Of a stretch of 5,974 bases of DNA, positions 1 to 5,429 are shown piece by piece. The translations under genes and the position numbers were made by a program. Each line of letters opens with the position of its first letter. Within the stretch, counting starts at the first letter, position 1. Origin of the DNA: Rhodospirillaceae bacterium. GTDB taxonomy: Bacteria > Pseudomonadota > Alphaproteobacteria > TMED109 > TMED131. A model generated the notes under the pieces. The model did not search any database. It saw only the letters and a program-made list of their open reading frames with translations, and was not told the DNA's origin. The stretch spans positions 1-5,974 of the forward strand of contig CACCMS010000038.1 in NCBI GenBank assembly GCA_902547175.1. The letters are read 5' to 3'.

Positions 1-258
1 GACTTACTTTATGTGCAAAATTTTTTAGCATAATGTTTACTCTTAATTATCCACAACTGTTAATAATAGATTGTGGATATATTACTATATGTTGTGTATT
101 AAATTTATTTATATCTAAATATTGCGTATAACTCGAATATAGTCAATAAAGAAATAAATTATTTTACATAATAGAACATAAGTAGAACAAATGCAATATT
201 TTTTTTTATTATTTACTAGTTGTTTTTAAAAAAAACTTATCCATGTTATAAAAAATAT
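1..258. other. A+T-rich non-coding region upstream of the adenosyltransferase gene
   Basis: No convincing complete gene is seen in these 258 bases. The left half (about 12-131) carries the DnaA-box-like cluster described separately. The right half (132-258) is almost pure A/T, with a T-run at about 199-207 and a short GTTTTT/AAAAAC self-complementary stretch near 222-236. I found no cobalamin riboswitch signature (no recognisable B12 box), although such elements often precede cobalamin genes. No -35/-10 pair stands out for the adenosyltransferase. At the left edge, a leftward ATG at 31-29 preceded by AAGAG opens ten codons to the window boundary, so a divergent gene could begin there, but the stretch is too short to judge. 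Confidence 0.6.
12..131. other. Cluster of DnaA-box-like 9-mers, possible replication origin or DnaA-regulated region
   Basis: Position 47-55 on the plus strand is TTATCCACA, a perfect match to the strong bacterial DnaA box (consensus TTATNCACA). Position 72-80 read on the minus strand is ATATCCACA, one mismatch. Together they form a perfect 9-bp inverted repeat, TATCCACAA (48-56) and TTGTGGATA (71-79), with a 14-base spacer. Weaker minus-strand copies are TTTTGCACA (12-20, fits the relaxed TTWTNCACA), TAATACACA (93-101) and TTATACGCA (123-131). The flank to the right is very A/T-rich, as a DNA-unwinding element would be. DnaA-box clusters in an A/T-rich intergenic region are typical of oriC, but they also occur in DnaA-regulated promoters. 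The gene to the left, which would help decide, is outside the window. The two weakest boxes could be chance matches in such A/T-rich DNA. Confidence 0.45.
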
Positions 259-807
259 ATGGTCAAATTAGACAAAATTTATACTAGGGGTGGCGATGCT
301 GGTTATACATCCTTAGTTGGTGGCAAAAGAATTAAAAAATCATCTAATATTATTGAAGCAATAGGCAACGTAGACGAACTAAACGCTTTTTTAGGTGTAG
401 TCTTAAATTATCTAAAACCTAAGCAAAAAAATATCATACTTAATATTCAAAATGATCTTTTTGATATTGGAGCGGATTTAGCAACACCGTTAAATAAAAA
501 AAATAATAGTGTAAGGTTAAGAAAAAATCAAACTATTTATCTAGAAAAAGAAATTGACAAAATAAACTCTCATTTGAAACCCTTAACCTCATTTATACTT
601 CCAGGGGGAAATGCAATATCTGGATGGTTACATTTGGCAAGAACAATTAACAGAAGGTGTGAAGTTAGCATTGTAAAGCTTAGTGAAAAAAATAAGATCA
701 ACTTAGAGATTTTAAAATATATAAATAGATTATCTGATTTTCTGTTTGTTTTAGCAAGACAAACTAATAAAAAAGAGATATTATGGATACCATTAAAAAA
801 TAGATAA
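259..807 (+). CDS. PduO-type cob(I)alamin adenosyltransferase (182 aa)
   Basis: The enzyme transfers the 5'-deoxyadenosyl group of ATP to cob(I)alamin, giving adenosylcobalamin, in the cytoplasm; the family acts as a trimer. Visible signatures, numbered from the ATG at 259, are the N-terminal ATP-binding segment YTRGGDAGYT (8-17), VDELNAFLG (38-46), FDIGADLATP (68-77), LPGG (114-117), ARTINRRCE (127-135) and INRLSDFLFVLAR (155-167). Asp39, Phe112, Arg128, Arg132 and Glu135 line up by eye with residues known to be important in Lactobacillus PduO. The arginine that commonly follows Glu135 (RRAER) is Val136 here. An in-frame TTG at 220 would add 13 lysine/aromatic residues, but family members begin close to the conserved YTR motif, so the ATG at 259 is preferred. 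No clear Shine-Dalgarno is seen. The stop lies 9 bases before the amidohydrolase gene, so the two are probably co-transcribed. Confidence 0.92.
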   Translation: MVKLDKIYTRGGDAGYTSLVGGKRIKKSSNIIEAIGNVDELNAFLGVVLNYLKPKQKNIILNIQNDLFDIGADLATPLNKKNNSVRLRKNQTIYLEKEIDKINSHLKPLTSFILPGGNAISGWLHLARTINRRCEVSIVKLSEKNKINLEILKYINRLSDFLFVLARQTNKKEILWIPLKNR

Positions 808-816
808 ATTTTTATT

Positions 817-1971
817 ATGCAAATTAAAAACAGAATATCTGCCTTTGAAGAGGAAATGACATCATGGAGACACCATTTCCATGAACATCCTGAATTAGCA
901 TATAAAGAAATTAATACATCTAAAAAAGTTGTAGAATTATTAAAAAGTTTTGGAATAGAAAATATAGAAGAGGGACTTGGCAAAACAGGAATTGTTGCAA
1001 CTTTAGAAAATGGAACAGGCAAAAGTATAGGACTTAGAGCTGACATGGATGCTTTACCTATATTTGAAGAAAATAATGATAAAAAATATAAGTCTAAAAC
1101 AGATGGAAAAATGCATGCTTGTGGACATGATGGCCATACTACAATGTTGCTTGGAGCTGCAAAATATTTATCAGAGACTAAAAACTTTAATGGTAAAGTT
1201 ATTTTAATTTTTCAACCCGCTGAGGAAGGCTTTGCGGGCGCTAAGGCTATGATAGAAGATGGACTTTTAAAGAAATATCCTATTGATGAGATATATGGCA
1301 TGCATAATATGCCTGGTTTAGAAGAGGGTGTTTTGGCAATTGAAGCAGGGCCTAGACTTGCAGCGGCAGATAATTTTGATGTTGAGATTATTGGAAAAGG
1401 AGCACATGGAGCTATGCCCTCAAACTCTATAGACCCTATTGTGTGCGGTGCCTCGGTAATCCAAAATCTTCAGCATATAGTTTCTAGAAATTCAGATCCT
1501 AAAGAAACATTAGTGGTTACGGTAGCTTCTTTTAATTCTGGAGATGCCAATAATGTTATTCCTAAAAGTGCTAAACTTTCAGGTACAATCAGATATTACA
1601 ATAATAAGATAGGTGAACTAGCAAAAAAAAGGTTTTTTGAGGTAATTAACTCTACATGTAAAGCATTTAATGCCAAAGCAATTATAAATTTTAAAAAAGG
1701 TTATCCTGCAACAGTTAATCATGAAAAACAAAGCAAGTTTGCCTTTAATGTCGCTAAAAAAATTATTGGTTCAAAAGCTTCATCTAGCCAAACACCTATG
1801 ATGGGCTCTGAAGATTTTTCTTATTTTTTAAAGAAAGTTCCAGGCTGTTTTGCTTGGATTGGAAATGGAGCTTCAGCATCTTTACATAATCCTAAATATG
1901 ACTTTAATGACTCAATTTTAACAGTAGGATCTAGTTTTTTAGCAAGTATTGCTGAAGATAGGCTATCGTAA
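817..1971 (+). CDS. M20D-family metallo-amidohydrolase / aminoacylase (HipO/IAA-amidohydrolase-like)
   Basis: This 384-residue protein has the usual length of M20D hydrolases, which cleave N-acyl or N-aroyl amino acids (hippurate, N-acetyl-diaminopimelate, indoleacetyl-amino acids) using a di-metal centre. Motifs in order are WRHHFHEHPEL (17-27), GLRADMDALP (72-81), HACGHDGH (100-107), QPAEEG (133-138), GMHN (161-164), GKGAHGAMP (193-201, start of the dimerisation lid domain), NVIP (246-249), MGSEDFSYF (329-337) and LHNPKYDFND (356-365). Predicted metal ligands are Cys102, His104, Glu137, His163 and His357, with Glu136 as general base; all are present, so it should be active. No signal peptide is seen, so it is cytoplasmic. 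It starts 9 bases after the adenosyltransferase stop with no obvious Shine-Dalgarno, which suggests one transcript, though no shared pathway is evident. Substrate cannot be read from sequence, so no gene symbol is given. Confidence 0.93.
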   Translation: MQIKNRISAFEEEMTSWRHHFHEHPELAYKEINTSKKVVELLKSFGIENIEEGLGKTGIVATLENGTGKSIGLRADMDALPIFEENNDKKYKSKTDGKMHACGHDGHTTMLLGAAKYLSETKNFNGKVILIFQPAEEGFAGAKAMIEDGLLKKYPIDEIYGMHNMPGLEEGVLAIEAGPRLAAADNFDVEIIGKGAHGAMPSNSIDPIVCGASVIQNLQHIVSRNSDPKETLVVTVASFNSGDANNVIPKSAKLSGTIRYYNNKIGELAKKRFFEVINSTCKAFNAKAIINFKKGYPATVNHEKQSKFAFNVAKKIIGSKASSSQTPMMGSEDFSYFLKKVPGCFAWIGNGASASLHNPKYDFNDSILTVGSSFLASIAEDRLS

Positions 1972-2122
1972 AGTCTTTATTTGCTAAATACATATATAAG
2001 TTTAAAAAAATACTTAAATATTGATTATTTCATAGTTTTAACTTTAAAATATTAAGTTATAAAAATTAAAAAGTTATTTTAAAGGTATCTTTGTTAGACT
2101 AATCAACAGCAAGTTATTAAGG
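1972..2122. other. A+T-rich spacer between convergent genes
   Basis: This 151-base gap separates the rightward amidohydrolase gene from the leftward tRNA-Phe gene. It contains only weak A/T hairpins: TAAGT (1997-2002 area) against ACTTA (2012-2016), and ACTTAAATATT near 2012 against AATATTAAGT near 2047-2056 with one bulge. None has a G/C-rich stem followed by a T-run on either strand, so no intrinsic terminator can be named, although transcripts presumably end here from both sides. Confidence 0.5.
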
Positions 2123-2195
2123 TGCCCAGGGGTGGGATTGAACCACCGACACTGCGATTTTCAGTCGCATGCTCTACCAACTGAGCTACCTAGGC
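2123..2195 (-). tRNA. tRNA-Phe, anticodon GAA
   Basis: Read on the minus strand, the 73 bases fold into a full cloverleaf. The acceptor stem is GCCTAGG/CCTGGGC with a single T-G wobble. The D arm is GCTC/GAGC with an 8-base loop, the anticodon stem TGCGA/TCGCA has loop CTGAAAA, the variable region is 5 bases (GTGTC), and the T arm is GGTGG-TTCAATC-CCACC. The discriminator base is A. Anticodon GAA lies at 2162-2160. The sequence after the discriminator reads CCT rather than CCA, so the terminal A must come from a CCA-adding enzyme. The gene follows the sulfurtransferase gene on the same strand after 44 bases and has a plausible promoter of its own in that gap. Confidence 0.97.
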
Positions 2196-2204
2196 ACAAA
2201 TACA

Positions 2205-2232
2205 AGAATAATAAAATAACTTTTATTGTCTA
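2205..2232 (-). promoter_or_regulatory. Candidate sigma-70-type promoter for tRNA-Phe
   Basis: On the minus strand, TAGACA (2232-2227) resembles the -35 TTGACA and TATTCT (2210-2205) a -10 element. They are separated by 16 bases, and the -10 lies 9 bases before the mature tRNA 5' end, which would give almost no leader. The match is moderate in A/T-rich DNA. The -35 begins just past the stop codon of the upstream sulfurtransferase gene. Confidence 0.35.
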
Positions 2233-2239
2233 CGCTTTT

Positions 2240-3130
2240 TTATAATTTTTTATAGAGCAATTTATTTTGTGCTATCCAATCAAATAAAGAGCCTTCGTAA
2301 AGCTTTGAATTCTTATTTTTCATTAATTCATACGATACAAACCAATTTATTGAACTTTCTAGACCTGAATAACAAAAGAATATAAGGTTTTCATCTAAAT
2401 CAATTTCTGAATAATTATATATTTTTTTAAATAAGTTTAAATCATTAAAGCTTAAACCTCTTCCTTCAAGAAACCATTTAGATGGCATATTTATTGAAGA
2501 TTCTATAGTTCCAAAATTACCAAAACCTTTTAATTTATTAATGCCTAAATAAAAATCTTTTTCTCTGGAATCTACTAAACGATAGTTATTTTTTCTACTT
2601 TCAATTATATCATTACTATTTGCTAAAATACTTCTATCTATTTGTGCTTTATAACTTGTATTAGGTTTGACTTTAAATTCTCCTTCTTCGACAAATAAAT
2701 CAAATTCTTTTTTAAAATAAGGATATCCTCCATTTAATATTGATATTTTCTTATGTCCCAAAAATTTAAATGTGAAATAAATCGCTGTAGTCTCTGCCAT
2801 AGAATAAATATCAGTATTTTTTTTGGGATATAAAATGACATGATCTTCATTACTAATACCTATTTTTTGTATAATTTTTATTAAAAATTCAGGATCTGGT
2901 AAATTCATAGGAACTTTTTTTTTACTTTCCCTCCAGCCATGTTTGTAAAAATTAGTGTATTGTGCACACTTTATATGTTCTACTAAATATGAGTTATAAG
3001 ATGAACCTACTTCTATTAATTTAATATTTTCTTTACATAAATTTTTAGATAACCAAGTAGCACTTACTATGGGAGATGCTTTTAAGGGAATAATTAGGAA
3101 AAAAATAATTATTTGAGATAGTAGCTTCAT
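2240..3130 (-). CDS. Exported two-domain rhodanese-type sulfurtransferase
   Basis: From the ATG at 3130 this is a 296-residue protein. The first ~19 residues form a signal peptide (basic start, hydrophobic run LSQIIIFFLIIPL, then KAS before the mature PIVSATWL), so it should act in the periplasm. WLSKNL is the typical start of the first rhodanese domain (about 25-145), which continues with LIEVGSS and ISILNGGYPYFKK. The second domain (about 180-290) has RLVDSREKDFYLG, INMP, the active-site loop FFCYSGLESS with Cys253, and the closing LYEGSLFDWI. The loop CYSGLES differs from both thiosulfate (CRxG) and mercaptopyruvate (CGSG) types, so donor and acceptor are uncertain. A TTG just upstream (3133) could also start translation, but the adjacent ATG is preferred; no clear ribosome-binding site is seen. 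It diverges from pqqA across a 146-base gap. Confidence 0.85.
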   Translation of the reverse strand: MKLLSQIIIFFLIIPLKASPIVSATWLSKNLCKENIKLIEVGSSYNSYLVEHIKCAQYTNFYKHGWRESKKKVPMNLPDPEFLIKIIQKIGISNEDHVILYPKKNTDIYSMAETTAIYFTFKFLGHKKISILNGGYPYFKKEFDLFVEEGEFKVKPNTSYKAQIDRSILANSNDIIESRKNNYRLVDSREKDFYLGINKLKGFGNFGTIESSINMPSKWFLEGRGLSFNDLNLFKKIYNYSEIDLDENLIFFCYSGLESSINWFVSYELMKNKNSKLYEGSLFDWIAQNKLLYKKL

Positions 3131-3200
3131 CAATATATAGTACTTATTTTATTATCTAATACTAGAAATATTTGTGATATTAGTATTTATAAGTTTTTAT

Positions 3201-3226
3201 TATAATAATTATAGATAGTAATTATT
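3201..3226. promoter_or_regulatory. Candidate pqq promoter -10 element overlapping an inverted repeat
   Basis: The gap between the divergent sulfurtransferase and pqqA holds a consensus -10 hexamer TATAAT (3201-3206), which would start transcription near 3213 and leave a leader of about 64 bases before pqqA. No good -35 sits at normal spacing; TTGTGA (3172-3177) is 23 bases away. Overlapping it is a perfect 8-bp inverted repeat, AATAATTA (3204-3211) and TAATTATT (3219-3226), with a 7-base centre. This geometry suits a dimeric repressor site, but both signals consist only of A/T and may be chance. Confidence 0.25.
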
Positions 3227-3276
3227 CTCAATGAAATTATTATTATATTATTATTAACTATTAAAGGGAGAACATT

Positions 3277-3351
3277 ATGTGGAAAAAACCTGAAATTCGC
3301 GAAGTAGCTGTTGGTTTAGAAATCAATTGTTATGCATGCGCAGAGCTTTAA
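3277..3351 (+). CDS. pqqA: PQQ precursor peptide PqqA (24 aa)
   Basis: This tiny gene encodes the ribosomally made peptide whose Glu and Tyr side chains become PQQ. It begins MWKKPEI, as PqqA peptides do, and carries the core GLEINCYACAEL (13-24), in which Glu15 and Tyr19 are spaced E-x-x-x-Y exactly as required for the PqqE cross-link. The length of 24 residues is normal (about 22-29). A strong Shine-Dalgarno, AGGGAG (3265-3270), lies 6 bases before the ATG and is the best ribosome-binding site in the window, fitting the need for more peptide than enzyme. The core tyrosine is flanked by Cys18 and Cys21. The position directly ahead of pqqB confirms the call. A 57-base gap to pqqB contrasts with the tightly packed junctions further along the operon. 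Confidence 0.96.
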   Translation: MWKKPEIREVAVGLEINCYACAEL

Positions 3352-3388
3352 GCTTTGAGTAAATAATACACCATGTTTGTTGTCTCCT
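3341..3388 (+). promoter_or_regulatory. pqqA-pqqB junction with weak hairpin and anti-Shine-Dalgarno-like tract
   Basis: AGAGC and GCTTT, separated by the five bases TTTAA that include the pqqA stop, can form a weak 5-bp stem (about 3342-3356, one G-U pair). No T-run follows, so it is not a standard terminator. Further on, TGTCTCC (3381-3387) is nearly complementary to the GGAGAACA of the pqqA ribosome-binding region (3267-3274) if one or two bulges are allowed. In other bacteria pqqA is transcribed far more than the downstream genes because of processing or attenuation at this junction; whether that holds here is inference. Confidence 0.25.
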
Positions 3389-3408
3389 ATATATTTTAAT
3401 TTAACTAA

Positions 3409-4344
3409 ATGTTTATTAGAGTTTTAGGGGCAGCAGCGGGTGGAGGTTACCCCCAGTGGAACTGCAACCATCCAAATAGCAGATTAGCTAGAAATAAAGA
3501 TACTAATGCAATTAAAAGAACTCAGTCTTCAATAGCTATTAGCATTGATAAAAAAAAATGGTTCATTTTGAATGCTTCTCCTGATTTAAGACAACAACTC
3601 TGGGAAAACCCTGAATTAATGCCTGCCGAAAATGATCCGCTGAGATACAGTCCTATAATGGGGGTGTTTCTTACTAATGCTGATGTAGATCATACAGCTG
3701 GTCTAATAAATTTGAGAGAATCACAAGCCTTCAATTTGTATGCTACAGAAAGAGTAATCAATGTTCTAAATAGTAATAGTATATTTAATGTATTAAATCC
3801 TAAATTTGTTAACAAAATTCCCATTAAACTTGATAGTTACTTAGAGTTGTTAAATGCTGATAAAACTGTAAGTGGTATTAAGGTAAAAGCATTTGCAGTA
3901 CCTGGAAAAGTCGCTTTATGGTTGGAAGACACAAATAAGGGTCCTAACTTTGGATCTGTTGACGAAGATACAATAGCACTAGAAATTTGTAACGAAGAAA
4001 CTGGAGCTAGTTTCTTTTATATTCCTGCTTGTGCATATGTACCGGATTGGCTAAAAGAAAAGCTTAACAATACAAATTTGCTATTTTTTGATGGTACTCT
4101 TTGGACAGATGATGAAATGATTAAACAGAAAGTTGGAATTAAAACGGGTAAAAGAATGGGGCACATTAGTATGTCAGGAGAAGAAGGGTCTATAAATATT
4201 TTTAAAGATGTAAAAATAAATAGAAAAATATTTATACATATTAATACTACAAACCCAGCTTTATTAAATAATTCGTCGGAAAGAAAAACTTTAGAAGATG
4301 CAGGTTGGGAAGTAGCATATGATACTATGGAGATTAAGATATGA
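3409..4344 (+). CDS. pqqB: PqqB, metallo-beta-lactamase-fold oxygenase of PQQ biosynthesis
   Basis: PqqB has been shown to hydroxylate the tyrosine ring of the cross-linked Glu-Tyr intermediate, using a metal bound in a metallo-beta-lactamase fold. The 311 residues match family length (about 300-310). Visible motifs are LGAAAGGGYPQWNCN (6-20), RTQSSIAIS (37-45), NASPDLRQQL (55-64), LTNADVDHTAGLINLRE (88-104, the altered HxHxDH metal motif), VPGKVALWLED (164-174), FDGTLW (227-232), MGHISM (250-255) and HINTTNP (277-283). Two cysteines of the usual CxCxxC zinc site are replaced: Cys19 remains, but His21 and Ser24 occupy the other places. The start is fixed because an in-frame TAA lies immediately before the ATG. 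No Shine-Dalgarno is seen. The stop overlaps the pqqC start (ATGA). Confidence 0.97.
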   Translation: MFIRVLGAAAGGGYPQWNCNHPNSRLARNKDTNAIKRTQSSIAISIDKKKWFILNASPDLRQQLWENPELMPAENDPLRYSPIMGVFLTNADVDHTAGLINLRESQAFNLYATERVINVLNSNSIFNVLNPKFVNKIPIKLDSYLELLNADKTVSGIKVKAFAVPGKVALWLEDTNKGPNFGSVDEDTIALEICNEETGASFFYIPACAYVPDWLKEKLNNTNLLFFDGTLWTDDEMIKQKVGIKTGKRMGHISMSGEEGSINIFKDVKINRKIFIHINTTNPALLNNSSERKTLEDAGWEVAYDTMEIKI

Positions 4345-5132
4345 TAATGCCTGCTCCATTTTTTCCTGGTCTATCTAAAGAATATGAAAATAATAAGCCT
4401 TTAAAGAGGCAAGAATTTATTGATGCACTAGTAGAATTAGGAAACCAAAGATACCATAGCTTACATCCTTTTCATAAATTATTGCACAATGGAAAATTAA
4501 GTTTTCCTCAAGTGCAAGCTTGGGCCTTAAACAGATTTTATTATCAATGGTCTATTCCAAGAAAAGATCTAACGCTAATGGCTAGAATAAATGATGTTAA
4601 ACTTAGACTAGAATGGCGTTCCAGAGTTATAGATCATGAAGGTGATATAGACGGCAGTGGAGGGATAGCAAGATATTTACAATTATGTGAAAAACTTAAC
4701 CTTGATTTAGAATATGTTAAATCATGTAAAGGTTTGCTTCCTGCAACTAGATTTGCTGTAGATGCTTATGTTAATTTTGTTGAAAACAAGTCATTATTAG
4801 AGGGAATTGCTTCATCACTTACTGAAATATATGCACCTGCCATCCATCAAGAGAGGATTGCAGGTCTATCTAAACATTATGAGTGGGCGGATGATTATGC
4901 TTTAGCATACTTTAAAAAAAGAATTAATCAGGCCAGAAGAGATGTTGAATTTGGCAGGGAATGGGTAATTGAAAATGCAATCTCTAGAAGTGATCAAGAA
5001 GCCGTTTTGAATGCTGTAAAATTTAAGACTGAAGTTTTATGGGCACAGCTTGACGCGCTTTATCATTCATATGTTGATCCTGGAAATATTCCTCCGGGAG
5101 CATTTGTTCCAGAAGGGTTAAGTAAAAAATAA
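4341..5132 (+). CDS. pqqC: PqqC, pyrroloquinoline-quinone synthase
   Basis: PqqC carries out the last step, ring closure and eight-electron oxidation of the AHQQ-type intermediate to PQQ with O2 and no cofactor, in the cytoplasm; the family is a dimeric all-helical protein. The 263 residues align by eye with the Klebsiella enzyme at a constant offset of +15. Active-site residues are kept: Tyr38-His39, Arg65, His99, Tyr143, Glu162, His169, Arg172, Tyr190, Arg194 and Lys229. Landmarks include NRFYYQWSIP (64-73), RFAVDAYVNF (137-146) and SSLTEIYAPAIHQER (158-172). The longer N-terminus and the PPGAFVPEG tail are of alphaproteobacterial style. GGAG (4329-4332) lies 8 bases before the ATG at 4341, favouring it over the in-frame ATG at 4347. 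Its start overlaps the pqqB stop, so translation is probably coupled. Confidence 0.98.
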   Translation: MIMPAPFFPGLSKEYENNKPLKRQEFIDALVELGNQRYHSLHPFHKLLHNGKLSFPQVQAWALNRFYYQWSIPRKDLTLMARINDVKLRLEWRSRVIDHEGDIDGSGGIARYLQLCEKLNLDLEYVKSCKGLLPATRFAVDAYVNFVENKSLLEGIASSLTEIYAPAIHQERIAGLSKHYEWADDYALAYFKKRINQARRDVEFGREWVIENAISRSDQEAVLNAVKFKTEVLWAQLDALYHSYVDPGNIPPGAFVPEGLSKK

Positions 5133-5135
5133 TTC

Positions 5136-5429
5136 ATGAGTAAATTGATAAAATTAAAAATTGAAGATGTACCTTCTTTACCTAGGCACGCGAAACTTAG
5201 GTTTGACCATGCTAGAAAAAAATGGATTATCAATGCTCCTGAAAGAGTATTTGAGTTAGATGATATTGCTGGAGAGGTAATGCTATTAATAAATGGAAAA
5301 GATACTCTTAAACAAATTATTGATAAACTTTTAGTTAAATATGAAGATGCTCCTAAGGAGCAAGTAACCAATGACGTTGTAACTATGTTGCAATCTTTAG
5401 CAGATAAAGGGTTTTTAACAAATGAATAA
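5136..5429 (+). CDS. pqqD: PqqD, PqqA-binding peptide chaperone
   Basis: PqqD is the founding member of the RiPP recognition element fold: it binds PqqA and delivers it to the radical SAM enzyme PqqE. The 97 residues match the family (about 90-95). Characteristic segments are PSLPRHAKLRFDHARKKWII (13-32), the APERVFELDDIAGEVMLLING block (34-54), TLKQIIDKL (57-65), and DVVTMLQSLADKGFL (80-94) at the end. It is a separate protein here, three bases after the pqqC stop, whereas Methylobacterium extorquens fuses PqqC and PqqD. No Shine-Dalgarno lies close to the ATG, which suggests translation is passed on from pqqC. Its end overlaps the pqqE start by 8 bases in another frame. Confidence 0.96.
   Translation: MSKLIKLKIEDVPSLPRHAKLRFDHARKKWIINAPERVFELDDIAGEVMLLINGKDTLKQIIDKLLVKYEDAPKEQVTNDVVTMLQSLADKGFLTNE

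Noticed and set aside
1..31. Possible start of a leftward gene (ATG at 31-29, preceded by AAGAG)
   Set aside because: Only ten codons are visible, too few to separate a gene start from chance; a rightward gene tail ending at TAA 31-33 is equally possible.
40..66. CtrA site (TTAA-N7-TTAA) near the DnaA boxes
   Set aside because: TTAA occurs at 43-46 and 60-63, but the spacing is 13, not 7.
191..229. Twelve-codon open frame upstream of the adenosyltransferase
   Set aside because: It consists mostly of T-run codons, has no good ribosome-binding site and resembles no known leader peptide.
220..258. TTG start extending the adenosyltransferase by 13 residues
   Set aside because: The extension lies outside the conserved family start, and an ATG sits just before the YTR motif.
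1..258. Cobalamin riboswitch upstream of the adenosyltransferase
   Set aside because: No B12-box-like conserved core or G/C-containing multi-stem architecture; the region is nearly all A/T.
570..1046. Open frame of 158 codons on the minus strand
   Set aside because: It lies antisense to the adenosyltransferase and amidohydrolase genes, whose motifs are strong in the plus strand; its own translation shows no family signature.
1972..2122. Intrinsic terminators between the convergent genes
   Set aside because: Only weak A/T stems without G/C-rich pairing or a proper T-run; not distinguishable from background.
3373..3399. Eight-codon ATG frame between pqqA and pqqB
   Set aside because: No ribosome-binding site and no similarity to a second PqqA copy.
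5063..5371. Open frame of 102 codons on the minus strand
   Set aside because: Antisense to pqqC and pqqD, with no recognisable motif; a shadow frame.
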